From Asaia astilbis JCM 15831 (lineage in GTDB: Bacteria > Pseudomonadota > Alphaproteobacteria > Acetobacterales > Acetobacteraceae): a stretch of 35,244 nt of DNA. The notes under the pieces are model-generated. The model ran no database searches. It was not told the origin of the DNA and worked only from the letters and a program-made list of their open reading frames with translations. Positions 28,092-35,244 of the stretch are shown here, in pieces. The DNA lies in contig NZ_BAJT01000022.1 in assembly GCF_000613845.1 (NCBI RefSeq), positions 1 to 35,244 on the forward strand, given 5' to 3'. The translations under genes and the position numbers were made by a program. Position 1 is the stretch's first letter. The number at the start of each line of letters is the position of its first letter.

Positions 28092-29264
28092 TTACTGTGC
28101 TGCCGGGGGAACGGTCGTCGAACCACCGGGGTTGGTTGCAGCGATGGTGCGGGCCAGAACGCGCAGATCGTTACGGATCTCGCCCGACATCTGGGCACGA
28201 CCGCTATGCAGTTCGTCGATCAGGCGCACGATGTGGGTTTCGATGCGTCCGAACTGTTCGCGGCTGTCTTTTGCATCATTGAAGGCGGCCGTACCGGGCG
28301 TTGCCGCCTCGCCGACATGTTTGAGGAAGGGGCCGAGCAGGGCCTGACCTTCCGCAACGCGGCTCATCATTTTCTGATTGGACTGCAGCAAATCCGTCAT
28401 GCCTTTGAGGCGTTCTCCCAGACCGTCCATGATCTGAAGCTGCTGCATCCGGCTTTCTTCGCTACGCGAGACGACGTTTTGAAGCGTTTCGAGGTTTTCG
28501 GCAGTCTGTTCGAGAAGGGCCTGAACATAGGCGGGGATCGAGGTGTCGCTGCCCTCGATCAGGCTCGAGCCCTGTTTGGTGATCCCGACAAGCCATTCCT
28601 CAACTTCATTAAAGAAGCGATTCTGGGCCTGACCGGCATTGAGATCGAGAAAACCGAGGATCAGCGCGCCAGCAAGACCGAACATCGAGCCGGAAAATGC
28701 CGTCGACATGCCCTTGAGCGGCTCGGCGAGACCCGATTTCAACTGACCGAACATGGCGTCCAGATTACCGTCGCCGACGCTCATGCCACCGATGACTCCA
28801 GCGATGGAGCTGACCGTCAGAAGCAGGCCGTAAAACGTGCCGAGCAGACCGAGATAGATAAGAAGGCTGGTCATATAGCGTGAAATGTCACGCGATTCGT
28901 CCAGACGGCCCGACAGGCTGTCGAGCGTGGCTTGTGCTGAGTGATGCGACAGGGTGAGACGTCCGGTCGATGTGCGTGTGGCCAGATTTCGCGCTAGAGC
29001 GGCCAGAAGACGAGGCGGGGCGGGTTGGGCCAGACCGGTACGATTGACGCGGAGCTGATCGACCCATTTCACTTCCGGCATCAATCGCAGCACGGTGCGC
29101 AGATTCCAGAGAATGCCAATCACCAGCACGCCGAGGATCAGACCGTCGAGCGCGGGGTTGGCGAAGAAGGCGGCATAAAGCGTCTTGCCGAGCAGCGCGG
29201 CAACACCGGCGACAAGGATCAGAAAGACCCCCATGCGCAGAAGGTAGATCGTCGGACGGGTCAT
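28092..29264 (-). CDS. MotA/TolQ/ExbB-type proton channel
   Basis: 390 residues with an intact frame. Four hydrophobic spans are visible: MGVFLILVAGVAALLG, LILGVLVIGILWNL, SLLIYLGLLGTFYGLLLTV, and GSMFGLAGALILGFLDL, the last with the GSMFGLAGAL motif shared by MotA/TolQ proteins. After the last span comes about 170 residues of mostly helical, hydrophilic sequence, longer than in classical ExbB. The start overlaps the stop of the upstream OmpA-like gene as ATGA. It should form a stator-like complex with the downstream MotB-like protein. What the complex drives is unknown. Confidence 0.87.
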   Translation of the reverse strand: MTRPTIYLLRMGVFLILVAGVAALLGKTLYAAFFANPALDGLILGVLVIGILWNLRTVLRLMPEVKWVDQLRVNRTGLAQPAPPRLLAALARNLATRTSTGRLTLSHHSAQATLDSLSGRLDESRDISRYMTSLLIYLGLLGTFYGLLLTVSSIAGVIGGMSVGDGNLDAMFGQLKSGLAEPLKGMSTAFSGSMFGLAGALILGFLDLNAGQAQNRFFNEVEEWLVGITKQGSSLIEGSDTSIPAYVQALLEQTAENLETLQNVVSRSEESRMQQLQIMDGLGERLKGMTDLLQSNQKMMSRVAEGQALLGPFLKHVGEAATPGTAAFNDAKDSREQFGRIETHIVRLIDELHSGRAQMSGEIRNDLRVLARTIAATNPGGSTTVPPAAQ

Positions 29265-30061
29265 GGCGTGGTGGTCCTTGGGGCGGTTCCGAACTGTGCT
29301 TCAGAAAGCGGTGCAGCAATACTGCCCTCGGCAACGATATCGAGACGGTCGGGTGGGTTGGACCCGGCTGCGGCGAGGCCCGTTGCGTGGGGATAAATAC
29401 GTGTCGTCGCGACACCTTCGCGTATCAGGAGCGCACGCACGACAAGGGCTCGCGTCAAAGCAATACGTCGTGGTGTCGACAGGTCTTCGGTCGACCCGCT
29501 GGCCGAGGCCCAAAGCGTCACGCGCACGGTGGGGCGAGCGGCAAGCTTTTTTGCTTCCTCTTTGACCGCGTCGATCATCGGCTGGCTCATGCCGCTGCTA
29601 TTCGCATCGAACAGGACACGAAGCCCGTTGGGTCGGGCTTCGACTTTTCCCGTTGCCTTGGGGTCTGCTTTGACGTCCTCGGGCGGGACCGGCGGATGGG
29701 TTGGCACTTTCACCCCCGGGGGCGGGATCACGACCGGGCGGGGCGGATGAGCAGGAACGTCGGGAGGGGCGCCAACACGTTTTGCCGCAGGCATGCGAGA
29801 TGAAGCGGCGGGATGGGGCGCCTCTGCGCTGACAGCCTTTTCGGCAGTCTCATGGTGCGCAGGCGTTTCTTGCGTCTTCTCGGAACGTTTTTTTTCGTGG
29901 GCGCTCCTGCCCTGAGCGACTTGCTTCGAAGCGGGTTTGGGCGCGGCTTGCGGCAAGGCCTCGTCGTTGGAGGTGACCTGCGCCGTAGCGGGCAGACAGG
30001 TCAGCAGGGCAGCCGGAAGACCGGCCGAGACGAGGAGGGAGAGGAGGATCGGCCGTTTCAT
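29261..30061 (-). CDS. periplasmic OmpA-like protein of the MotA/MotB-like operon
   Basis: 266 residues with a signal peptide (MKRPILLSLLVSAGLPAALL, cleavage near ATAQ). A long Ala/Lys/Pro-rich linker (residues about 30-150, with repeated HPPxP) follows. The last 110 residues look like a degenerate OmpA domain: LRVLFDANSSGMS, TVRVTLWASASGS, RRIALTRALVVRALLIREGV and PDRLDIVAEG. Some usual peptidoglycan-contact residues are missing. It is translationally coupled to the MotA-like gene and may be a third, periplasmic partner. I do not recognise a named family. Confidence 0.72.
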   Translation of the reverse strand: MKRPILLSLLVSAGLPAALLTCLPATAQVTSNDEALPQAAPKPASKQVAQGRSAHEKKRSEKTQETPAHHETAEKAVSAEAPHPAASSRMPAAKRVGAPPDVPAHPPRPVVIPPPGVKVPTHPPVPPEDVKADPKATGKVEARPNGLRVLFDANSSGMSQPMIDAVKEEAKKLAARPTVRVTLWASASGSTEDLSTPRRIALTRALVVRALLIREGVATTRIYPHATGLAAAGSNPPDRLDIVAEGSIAAPLSEAQFGTAPRTTTP

Positions 30062-30083
30062 GACCGGGCGATCCTAGTCGTGC

Positions 30084-30145
30084 TGCCCCCCTTGGGGCAA
30101 TGGGGAATGAGGCGATCCTGATCGGGCTAGAGCAGGATCAGGATC
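30084..30145. repeat. two inverted repeats in the leader of the OmpA/MotA/MotB-like operon
   Basis: TGCCCC (30084-30089), loop CCTT and GGGGCA (30094-30099) form a short hairpin. GATCCTGATC (30114-30123) and GATCAGGATC (30136-30145) form a perfect 10-bp stem with a 12-base loop, followed on the plus strand by ATTTTGTTT. On the minus strand they lie between the monophosphatase gene and the OmpA-like gene. Confidence 0.5.
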
Positions 30146-30170
30146 ATTTTGTTTCCCGGCGCTGCGGGCT

Positions 30171-30999
30171 TCAGGCCTTGCGGGTCAGGGCGTCGAGCAC
30201 GATCTTGCGGATCGGCGCATGCAGGTTGCCATTGCCAGCAACGAGCGTAACGTCATTATCCAGATCGGTGATTTCCAGTCCTTCAGGATCTGTGACGTAG
30301 CCACCGGCCTCACGCACGAGAAGAAGTCCCGCAGCGCAGTCCCAGGCTTGAGCCCGATTTCCCAAAACGCTTCGTAGCGACCAGCGGCGACCCAGGCCAG
30401 GTCGAGTGCTGCGGCACCAAAGCGACGGAATCCGGCGACATGTGGCATCAGGCTGCCAGCGAACGCCCGAAAGGCAGGCGGTTTTCGACAGGCGTCTTTG
30501 CAAAAGGAATACCGGTCGCAATCAGGGATTCAGACAGATCGCGACGTGCGGAGACACGGATGCGACGCTCATTGAGAAACGCGCCAACGCCTTTCTCAGC
30601 CCAGAACATCTCGTTTGCAGCCGGGTTGTAGACCATGGCGGCGGCAATTTCGGTCGAGCCGTCCGGCAGGCGACGCTGAAGTGCGATGGAAATCGCCCAT
30701 TGCGGAATACCGTGCAGAAAGTTGGATGTGCCATCGAGCGGATCGACGATCCAGCGCCAGGTCCAGTTTTCACCGCCGGAACTGCCGCTTTCTTCCATCA
30801 GAAAGGCGTAGCCGGGGCGCGCGCGGGCAAGTTCTTCACGGATTGTCTGTTCAGCGCGTAGATCGGCCTGCGAGACGAAATCGCCCGGGCCCTTGATGCT
30901 GACCTGAAGCTGCTCGACTTCTGCGAAATCGCGCAGGAGACGTTTGGCCGCCTTTTGCGCGGCATTTTGCATGACGGTCATGTGCGGCGAGAGGCGCAT
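30171..30999 (-). CDS. inositol monophosphatase family protein (two frameshifts)
   Basis: A Mg-dependent phosphatase of the IMPase family (SuhB/CysQ-like). The metal-site glutamates are in FLMEESGSSG, the family signature is WIVDPLDGTSNFLHG, and the second signature is WDCAAGLLLVREAGGYVTD. Two frame breaks occur: at 30450/30451 (coding strand GCAGCC|TGATG, one base missing before LMPHVAGFRRFGAAALD) and at 30344/30345 (AAGCC|TGGG, one base missing before WDCAAG). Repair gives 276 residues. The start at 30999 has AGGA 9 bases upstream and is preferred over an N-terminal extension to 31173. It follows efp on the same strand. Whether the substrate is inositol phosphate, histidinol phosphate or another ester is open. 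Confidence 0.88.
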
Positions 31000-31052
31000 G
31001 GCGATAATCCTGATGAAAAACTGTGAAAGAGCAGGGTAGTCTTGTCGAAACA

Positions 31053-31104
31053 GAACCGGAGACGCCGGTTCCGTGAGGCAGAGCGGAGCCAGACCCCACT
31101 CTGC
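31053..31104 (-). terminator. hairpins downstream of efp
   Basis: On the minus strand GAACCGG, loop CGTCT and CCGGTTC (31071-31053) form a 7-bp stem followed by TGTTT. A second stem pairs 31099-31104 with 31078-31083 (GCAGAG/CTCTGC). They lie between the efp stop and the monophosphatase gene and may terminate or attenuate read-through. Confidence 0.5.
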
Positions 31105-31114
31105 TCGGGGCCTA

Positions 31115-31681
31115 TCAGCCTTTGGCGCGTTCGACGTAGGAAGCGTCGTCTGTGCGAACAACCACGCGCTCACCGGCTTCGATAAACGGCGGAACCATGG
31201 TCTTCACACCGTTGGACAGCATGGCCGGCTTGTAGGACGAGCTGGCGGTCTGGCCTTTGACCACGGGGTCGGCTTCGGTGATCTCGAGCGTGACATGCGG
31301 CGGCAGCGAAACGCCAACCGGGTCGCCTTCGACCAGTTTCACGTTCAGTTCCATGTTGTCCTGCAGGAAGGGCAGCTGGTCGCCGAAAATATCCTTGTGC
31401 AGCATGACCTGCTCGAAGGTTTCCGGGTCCATCAGGACGATGTTGTCGCCATCCGTGTAGGAATAGCTGTAGTCCTTGTCTTCCGTCATCAGGCGCTCGA
31501 CGGTGTCGGCTGTGCGCCAGCGCTCGTTGGTCTTGTTGCCCGTATTGAGATCGCGCATTTCGACCTGGATGAAGGCGCCACCCTTGCCCGGTGTGATGAT
31601 CTGCTGCTTGAGAACCGTCCAGCGACGGCCTTCATGCTCAATAACCTGTCCGGCGCGAATCAGGTTTGCCTGCTGCTTCAT
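31115..31681 (-). CDS. efp: elongation factor P
   Basis: A 188-residue ribosome-binding protein that relieves stalling at polyproline stretches. The tip loop is IITPGKGGAFIQV, placing the modification lysine at Lys33 (equivalent to Lys34 of E. coli). The KOW-like domain 1 and two OB domains are complete, ending with SYVERAKG. The presence of epmA and epmB within 3 kb indicates that Lys33 is beta-lysylated rather than rhamnosylated (which would need an arginine) or modified in another way. The frame is intact. A TTGCTC-16-TTAGAA candidate promoter lies upstream at 31773-31746. Confidence 0.97.
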   Translation of the reverse strand: MKQQANLIRAGQVIEHEGRRWTVLKQQIITPGKGGAFIQVEMRDLNTGNKTNERWRTADTVERLMTEDKDYSYSYTDGDNIVLMDPETFEQVMLHKDIFGDQLPFLQDNMELNVKLVEGDPVGVSLPPHVTLEITEADPVVKGQTASSSYKPAMLSNGVKTMVPPFIEAGERVVVRTDDASYVERAKG

Positions 31682-31745
31682 GGAAGAAAGATCCCGGGAA
31701 TCGTGATGTGAAGACGACGGGTCTATGCCGCCGTGAAAGGCGGGT

Positions 31746-31773
31746 TTCTAACGAAGCAGGCGCTCAAGAGCAA
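31746..31773 (-). promoter_or_regulatory. candidate efp promoter
   Basis: TTGCTC (31773-31768), a 16-base spacer and TTAGAA (31751-31746) on the minus strand, 64 bases before the efp ATG. The match is modest. I see nothing else supportable in the 243-base divergent gap to the endonuclease gene. Confidence 0.3.
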
Positions 31774-31924
31774 GCGAGATGGAGTCGCGGAGGGTCGGCA
31801 CGTTGCCGGGTCGGTTTCTTATCGACACCCCGCCACGCTGCATTGTGCTGCTTAGAGCCCGCTACATGCTGAGCCTGCGGGGGCATGGTTGTTTGTTCGC
31901 AGGGGGGAGGATAGGAGCGCGCAA

Positions 31925-32770
31925 ATGACTTTGCGTGCACTCTTTATTCTCTGTCTGATTTTTGCTTGCCGGCCTGCTCAGGCGTCGGAATGTCCAGCGC
32001 TTTTTCTCGATGCGGTGCCGCCGCAGAGTATGACCCTTACCAGGCAGACCACATTCCTATGCAATGCGGATTATGCGGTTCTGGCTTCCGGAGAGACGCA
32101 CGAGCCGGTCTGGGCGGCTGAACATCTGACACGGGAGTCCGTTCGGGCAGCGCAGCATGCGTTGCGGCAGGGCGTGTTTCATGAAGACCTTCGCCAACCC
32201 GCAGCAGACCGTGCCCTTCTCTCCGATTACCAGCACTCGGGGTTTGATCGCGGGCACATGGCGCCAAGTGGAGACGCGCCCAGTCGCGCCTCCCAGCAGG
32301 AAACGTTTGCCCTCTCCAATATGGTGCCTCAGGCACCTGATCTCAATCGCGGGCTCTGGGCAGGGGTCGAAAAGAAGGTTCGGGAGCTCGTTTTGACGGA
32401 GGGGGAAGCCTATGTCGTCACCGGACCTGCCTATCATCGCGATTTGCCGGTTTCGATTGGTGCCAATGCGCTTCCCGTACCGAGCTCAGTCTGGAAAGCG
32501 GTCTATCTCCCCCGGCGCAAGGCGCTCTCGGTTTATGTCTGCAAGAACACGATAACGCCAAGCTGCACTCAGGTGCCTGTTGCGGCACTGATGCGGGTGA
32601 CGGGCGTCAACCCTTTCCCGAGCCTTCCGGCTTCCATGCGGGAGACAATTACATCCCTGCCTGAACCGCAGGCCGAGCCTTATCACGTGTCCCCCAAGCT
32701 TCGTCGCCTGACGATGCAGGTCATGAAACGGTTTTTGCGCGAGATGATGACGGGAGGCTCAGGCCTCTGA
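31925..32770 (+). CDS. secreted DNA/RNA non-specific endonuclease (NUC1 family)
   Basis: 281 residues. A signal peptide (MTLRALFILCLIFACRPAQA) precedes the beta-beta-alpha-metal nuclease domain. The catalytic motif is GFDRGHMAPSGD with His111. The metal-binding asparagine is in LSNMVPQAPDLNRGLW (Asn141). The product should cut DNA and RNA outside the cytoplasm, perhaps for nutrient use. ATG 31925 has GGAG 7 bases upstream; the frame continues upstream to 31889 but without a ribosome site. Its last 88 bases overlap kamA/epmB on the other strand, tail to tail. Confidence 0.9.
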   Translation: MTLRALFILCLIFACRPAQASECPALFLDAVPPQSMTLTRQTTFLCNADYAVLASGETHEPVWAAEHLTRESVRAAQHALRQGVFHEDLRQPAADRALLSDYQHSGFDRGHMAPSGDAPSRASQQETFALSNMVPQAPDLNRGLWAGVEKKVRELVLTEGEAYVVTGPAYHRDLPVSIGANALPVPSSVWKAVYLPRRKALSVYVCKNTITPSCTQVPVAALMRVTGVNPFPSLPASMRETITSLPEPQAEPYHVSPKLRRLTMQVMKRFLREMMTGGSGL

Positions 32771-33828
32771 GGAAACGCTTTGGGCTTGAGGGTTGTCGAG
32801 CCTGTGGCTTCGCCCTGAGGGTCGCGGACCTCTCCCGGATGGGTGTCGGGGCGATAATAATCCGGCCCTAAGGGGACTTTTCCAGCGCCGCCTGGAATGT
32901 CGAGCACGTAGGTCGGCCAGGCGAGACCCGTGACTCTGCCGCGCAGCTTGGCCAGCAAGGCACGCCCTTCGTTGATCGGAACGTGGAAATGCGATGTGCC
33001 GGGAGCCGGGTCCAGCTGATGCAGATAATAAGGTTTGACGCGTGCGGTGACGAAGGCGCGGAGCAGGGCTTCGAGCGATTCTTCAGTATCGTTGACGCCG
33101 CGCAGAAGAACCGACTGGCTGAGCACAGGGACGGCGCGGCTCTGAATCTGTCTCAGGGCAGCGCGCGCGTTCAGAGTCAGCTCGCTGGCGTGATTGGCGT
33201 GCAGGACGATCCACAGAGCCCGGTCCGTTTCGAGCGCATTGAGCAAGGCGGGGTTAATGCGTTTGGGGTCGGCAACCGGGACGCGGCTATGGATGCGGAT
33301 CGTCTCGATGTGCGGCATGGCCGAGAGGGCGCCGATGATGTGTTTCAGCCGTCTCGGGCTGAGCATCAGGGGATCGCCGCCTGTCAGGATGATCTCGCTA
33401 ATGGCGGGGTGATCGGCAATCCAGCCGAGTGCTGTCGCCAGAGCCTCATCCGAGAGGAGACCGCCATCAGGGCCGACATGCTCGCGACGAAAACAAAAGC
33501 GGCAGTAAAGTGGACAGACCAGAAGCGGCTTGAGCAAGGCGCGATCCTGATAGCGATGCACAATGCCGGGAACGGGCGAGAGCGCATCATCCCCGATCGG
33601 ATCCTGCAGCTCCCACGGTGCGGTCTGCAGCTCGGCAGGGCTCGGGATCACCTGACGTCCAATCGGGTCGTCGGGATGGGTGATCAGCGAGAGAAATTCG
33701 GCAGGGATTGCGGTTGCAAAGGATTTGGCCACGTCTTCGAGCGCGTGTGTCTGTTCCTGTGGCACGAGGCCGTGCGCCACAAGCTGCGCTACACTGCGCA
33801 AGGGAGGGGGATTGACCTTTTCTGCCAT
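32683..33828 (-). CDS. epmB: EF-P beta-lysylation radical SAM enzyme, lysine 2,3-aminomutase family
   Basis: A radical SAM, PLP-dependent enzyme that isomerises (R)- or (S)-lysine to beta-lysine. The cluster motif is CPLYCRFC, preceded by HRYQDRALLKPLLV. EIILTGGDPLMLSPRRL and IRIHSRVPV are family segments. The PLP lysine is in DIPGGAGKVPLGP near the end. ATG 33828 starts MAEKVNPPPLRSV, and an upstream open frame to 33933 overlaps epmA and is unlikely. The last 40 residues after VRDPQG are unusual and overlap the nuclease gene. Its location beside epmA and near efp supports EpmB rather than a catabolic lysine aminomutase (kamA). No ribosome site is clear. Confidence 0.88.
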   Translation of the reverse strand: MAEKVNPPPLRSVAQLVAHGLVPQEQTHALEDVAKSFATAIPAEFLSLITHPDDPIGRQVIPSPAELQTAPWELQDPIGDDALSPVPGIVHRYQDRALLKPLLVCPLYCRFCFRREHVGPDGGLLSDEALATALGWIADHPAISEIILTGGDPLMLSPRRLKHIIGALSAMPHIETIRIHSRVPVADPKRINPALLNALETDRALWIVLHANHASELTLNARAALRQIQSRAVPVLSQSVLLRGVNDTEESLEALLRAFVTARVKPYYLHQLDPAPGTSHFHVPINEGRALLAKLRGRVTGLAWPTYVLDIPGGAGKVPLGPDYYRPDTHPGEVRDPQGEATGSTTLKPKAFPQRPEPPVIISRKNRFMTCIVRRRSLGDT

Positions 33829-33880
33829 CAGGAGGCTGTACTTCAACCACGTGAGTTTTCGCAACCGGAGAGCGCCTATC

Positions 33881-34864
33881 ATGGTCGATCGCACCGCTAT
33901 CTCGGACAGGGTTCCCCTGCTGCAACGTCGCACGCTGTTGCAAAAAGGAGTGCGCGCCTTTTTCGATGGGCGTGGTTATCTCGAAGTCGAGACGCCCTAT
34001 GCGGTACAGACGCCGGGCGAAGAAGTGCATTTGCGCTGTTTTCGCACCGAACTCGAGCGCAATGATGGGGCGCGCGAAACCCGTTTTCTCCATACGAGCC
34101 CGGAATTCGCCATGAAGCGCATTGTCGCGGCAACCGGTTTGTCGGTGTACCAGCTTGCCCGTGTCTGGCGTAATGGCGAGCAAAGTGCGTTGCATGCGCC
34201 TGAATTTACCATGCTGGAATGGTATCGCCCCGGTGCGGGTCTTGATGCCCTGATGGACGAAACCGAGGCCTTGCTGCGTGCCCTTCTGCCGCCGAGCCTG
34301 ACCTACGGCGAAACGACGCTGGATTTCACGGTGCCTTTCGAGCGCCTGACGATGGCCGAAGCCTTTGCCCGTTATGTCGGGGTCGATCTGCTGGCGATTG
34401 GCGATGACGCGGAACGTCTGGCGCAGGACGCAGGCACGACTTTGCGTGCAGGCGAAACATGGGAAGATCTGTTTTTCCGGCTTCTTCTGGAGCGGATCGA
34501 ACCTCGCATCGGACGGACCCGACCTACTTTTCTGACGCACTGGCCCGTCGCTCAGGCTGCCTTGTCTCGTCGCGATCCTGAGGATCCGCGTGTCGCCTTG
34601 CGTTTTGAGTTGTATGCGGCCGGGATTGAACTGGCCAATGCCTTCGAGGAGCTGACGGATCCTGAAGAACAGCGGGCTCGTTTCATGGCGGATCGTACGC
34701 GCCGTCTTGAGGTCGCCCCGGATCAGGATTGGCCGATGGACGAGGCATTTCTGTCTGAATTACAGTCACTTCCGCCCTGTAGCGGGATCGCGCTTGGCTT
34801 TGACCGGCTGGTAATGCTGGCCGTTGGAGCACCGCGGCTGTGTGACATTATGTGGTTTTCTTAA
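33881..34864 (+). CDS. epmA: EF-P lysyltransferase EpmA (PoxA/GenX)
   Basis: A class II lysyl-tRNA synthetase paralogue lacking the anticodon-binding domain. It activates beta-lysine and attaches it to EF-P. 327 residues, close to E. coli EpmA (325). Motif 2 is in FLHTSPEFAMKR and RNGEQSALHAPEFTMLEWY. Motif 3 is GIALGFDRLVMLAVGAP near the end. ATG 33881 has GGAG 10 bases upstream; the frame runs back to 33680 without a good start and across the divergent epmB. The gap to epmB is 52 bases, so the two probably share a bidirectional promoter region. The frame is intact. Confidence 0.94.
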   Translation: MVDRTAISDRVPLLQRRTLLQKGVRAFFDGRGYLEVETPYAVQTPGEEVHLRCFRTELERNDGARETRFLHTSPEFAMKRIVAATGLSVYQLARVWRNGEQSALHAPEFTMLEWYRPGAGLDALMDETEALLRALLPPSLTYGETTLDFTVPFERLTMAEAFARYVGVDLLAIGDDAERLAQDAGTTLRAGETWEDLFFRLLLERIEPRIGRTRPTFLTHWPVAQAALSRRDPEDPRVALRFELYAAGIELANAFEELTDPEEQRARFMADRTRRLEVAPDQDWPMDEAFLSELQSLPPCSGIALGFDRLVMLAVGAPRLCDIMWFS

Positions 34865-34977
34865 ACCTTCGGATAGTCATGAACCTTTTCTGGGGGCAAA
34901 ACCGTTCTTATTGCCTAGAGTGGCGCCAGCTTCGAACTGATCCGGCAGGCGGCTTCAGCTTCGGAAAGGGAATCAGG

Positions 34978-35244
34978 ATGATGAAGAAAACCGTTTTTCT
35001 TTCATGTGCCGCTTTGCTGACATTGTCAGCTTGCGATGTACCGACTGTCCAGCAGCGTAAGGTGCTTGACTCCATGATCGGTAAGACAGATGTCGATGTT
35101 CTCAGGACTTTCGGCGTGCCGACCCGCACCTATCAGGCCAGTGGGCATGACTTCCTGGCCTATATCGATAACCAGACCAACTATACGCCTGGCACAGGCG
35201 GCGGTGGCTGGGGTTGGGGCTGGGGTGGCGGCCCGTGGGGCGGC
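34978..35244 (+). CDS. small lipoprotein with SmpA/OmlA-like domain, 3' end outside the window
   Basis: The N-terminus is MMKKTVFLSCAALLTLSAC, a lipoprotein signal with lipobox LSAC and acylated Cys19. A segment VLDSMIGKTDVDVLRTFGVP resembles the SmpA/BamE-like fold that often occurs in such outer-membrane lipoproteins. The visible end is a Gly/Trp repeat (GGGGWGWGWGGGPWGG). The frame is open to the right edge. AGG lies just before the ATG pair at 34978/34981; either could start translation. Its function is unknown. Confidence 0.8.
   Translation, partial: MMKKTVFLSCAALLTLSACDVPTVQQRKVLDSMIGKTDVDVLRTFGVPTRTYQASGHDFLAYIDNQTNYTPGTGGGGWGWGWGGGPWGG

Noticed and set aside
27071..30061. Zorya anti-phage system (ZorA/ZorB are MotA/MotB-like)
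   Set aside because: No ZorC, ZorD or ZorE homologue is adjacent; the flanking genes are lepA, an IMPase gene and efp, a housekeeping setting.
32683..33828. Catabolic lysine 2,3-aminomutase (kamA) for lysine breakdown
   Set aside because: Its neighbours are epmA and efp, and no beta-lysine degradation genes are nearby, so EF-P modification is the better reading.
1..35244. Mobile elements, integrases, CRISPR arrays or tRNA attachment sites
   Set aside because: No transposase or integrase frame, no regularly spaced repeats and no tRNA-like sequence were found on either strand.

Overview
The window looks like a chromosomal segment of an acetic acid bacterium (Acetobacteraceae, Alphaproteobacteria). 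The evidence is a GC-rich sequence, a full squalene-hopene (hopanoid) gene set in the order known from that family, Tat-exported aminotransferases, and an efp/inositol-monophosphatase/lepA neighbourhood. The genus cannot be fixed from the sequence alone. I see no insertion sequence, phage gene, tRNA, rRNA or CRISPR array.

Layout. Positions 1-2155 (+) hold the end of an SH3-domain envelope protein and pyruvate kinase. Positions 2345-4332 (-) hold tyrA and a hopanoid-associated membrane protein (hpnL), divergent from the hopanoid genes. Positions 4543-7566 (+) hold hpnA-hpnB-hpnC, closed by a strong terminator. Positions 7649-9376 (-) hold two exported proteins, a Tat-signal aminotransferase and a cupin, lying inside the hopanoid locus. 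Positions 9503-14305 (+) hold hpnD-hpnE-shc-hpnG, probably with its own promoter. HpnD, HpnC and HpnE turn farnesyl diphosphate into squalene, Shc cyclises it to hopene, and HpnG acts on the adenosylhopane side chain. HpnH, which makes adenosylhopane, is not in the window.

Positions 14306-14684 are a non-coding, hairpin-rich stretch between convergent genes. Then come a TonB-dependent receptor (-), a second Tat-signal aminotransferase (+), an NCS2 purine permease (-), an ENPP-type phosphodiesterase lipoprotein (-) and an AsmA-family protein (-).

Positions 23611-31681 form a long minus-strand block, read from the right: efp, inositol monophosphatase, a periplasmic OmpA-like protein, a MotA/TolQ-like channel, a MotB/OmpA-like partner, lepA and a glycosyltransferase. 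The right end holds a secreted NUC1-type endonuclease, kamA/epmB, epmA and the start of a small lipoprotein. With efp these give a complete candidate EF-P lysylation pathway (EpmB isomerises lysine, EpmA attaches it to EF-P Lys33).

The most striking feature is technical or evolutionary. Ten otherwise well-conserved genes (hpnA, hpnB, both aminotransferases, hpnE, shc, the ENPP gene, lepA, the motB-like gene and the monophosphatase gene) are broken by 13 small frame losses. Every one lies in a GCC or GGC context and every one is repaired by adding back one or two G/C bases. This points to consensus sequencing errors rather than real gene decay, so I annotate these genes over their full spans.
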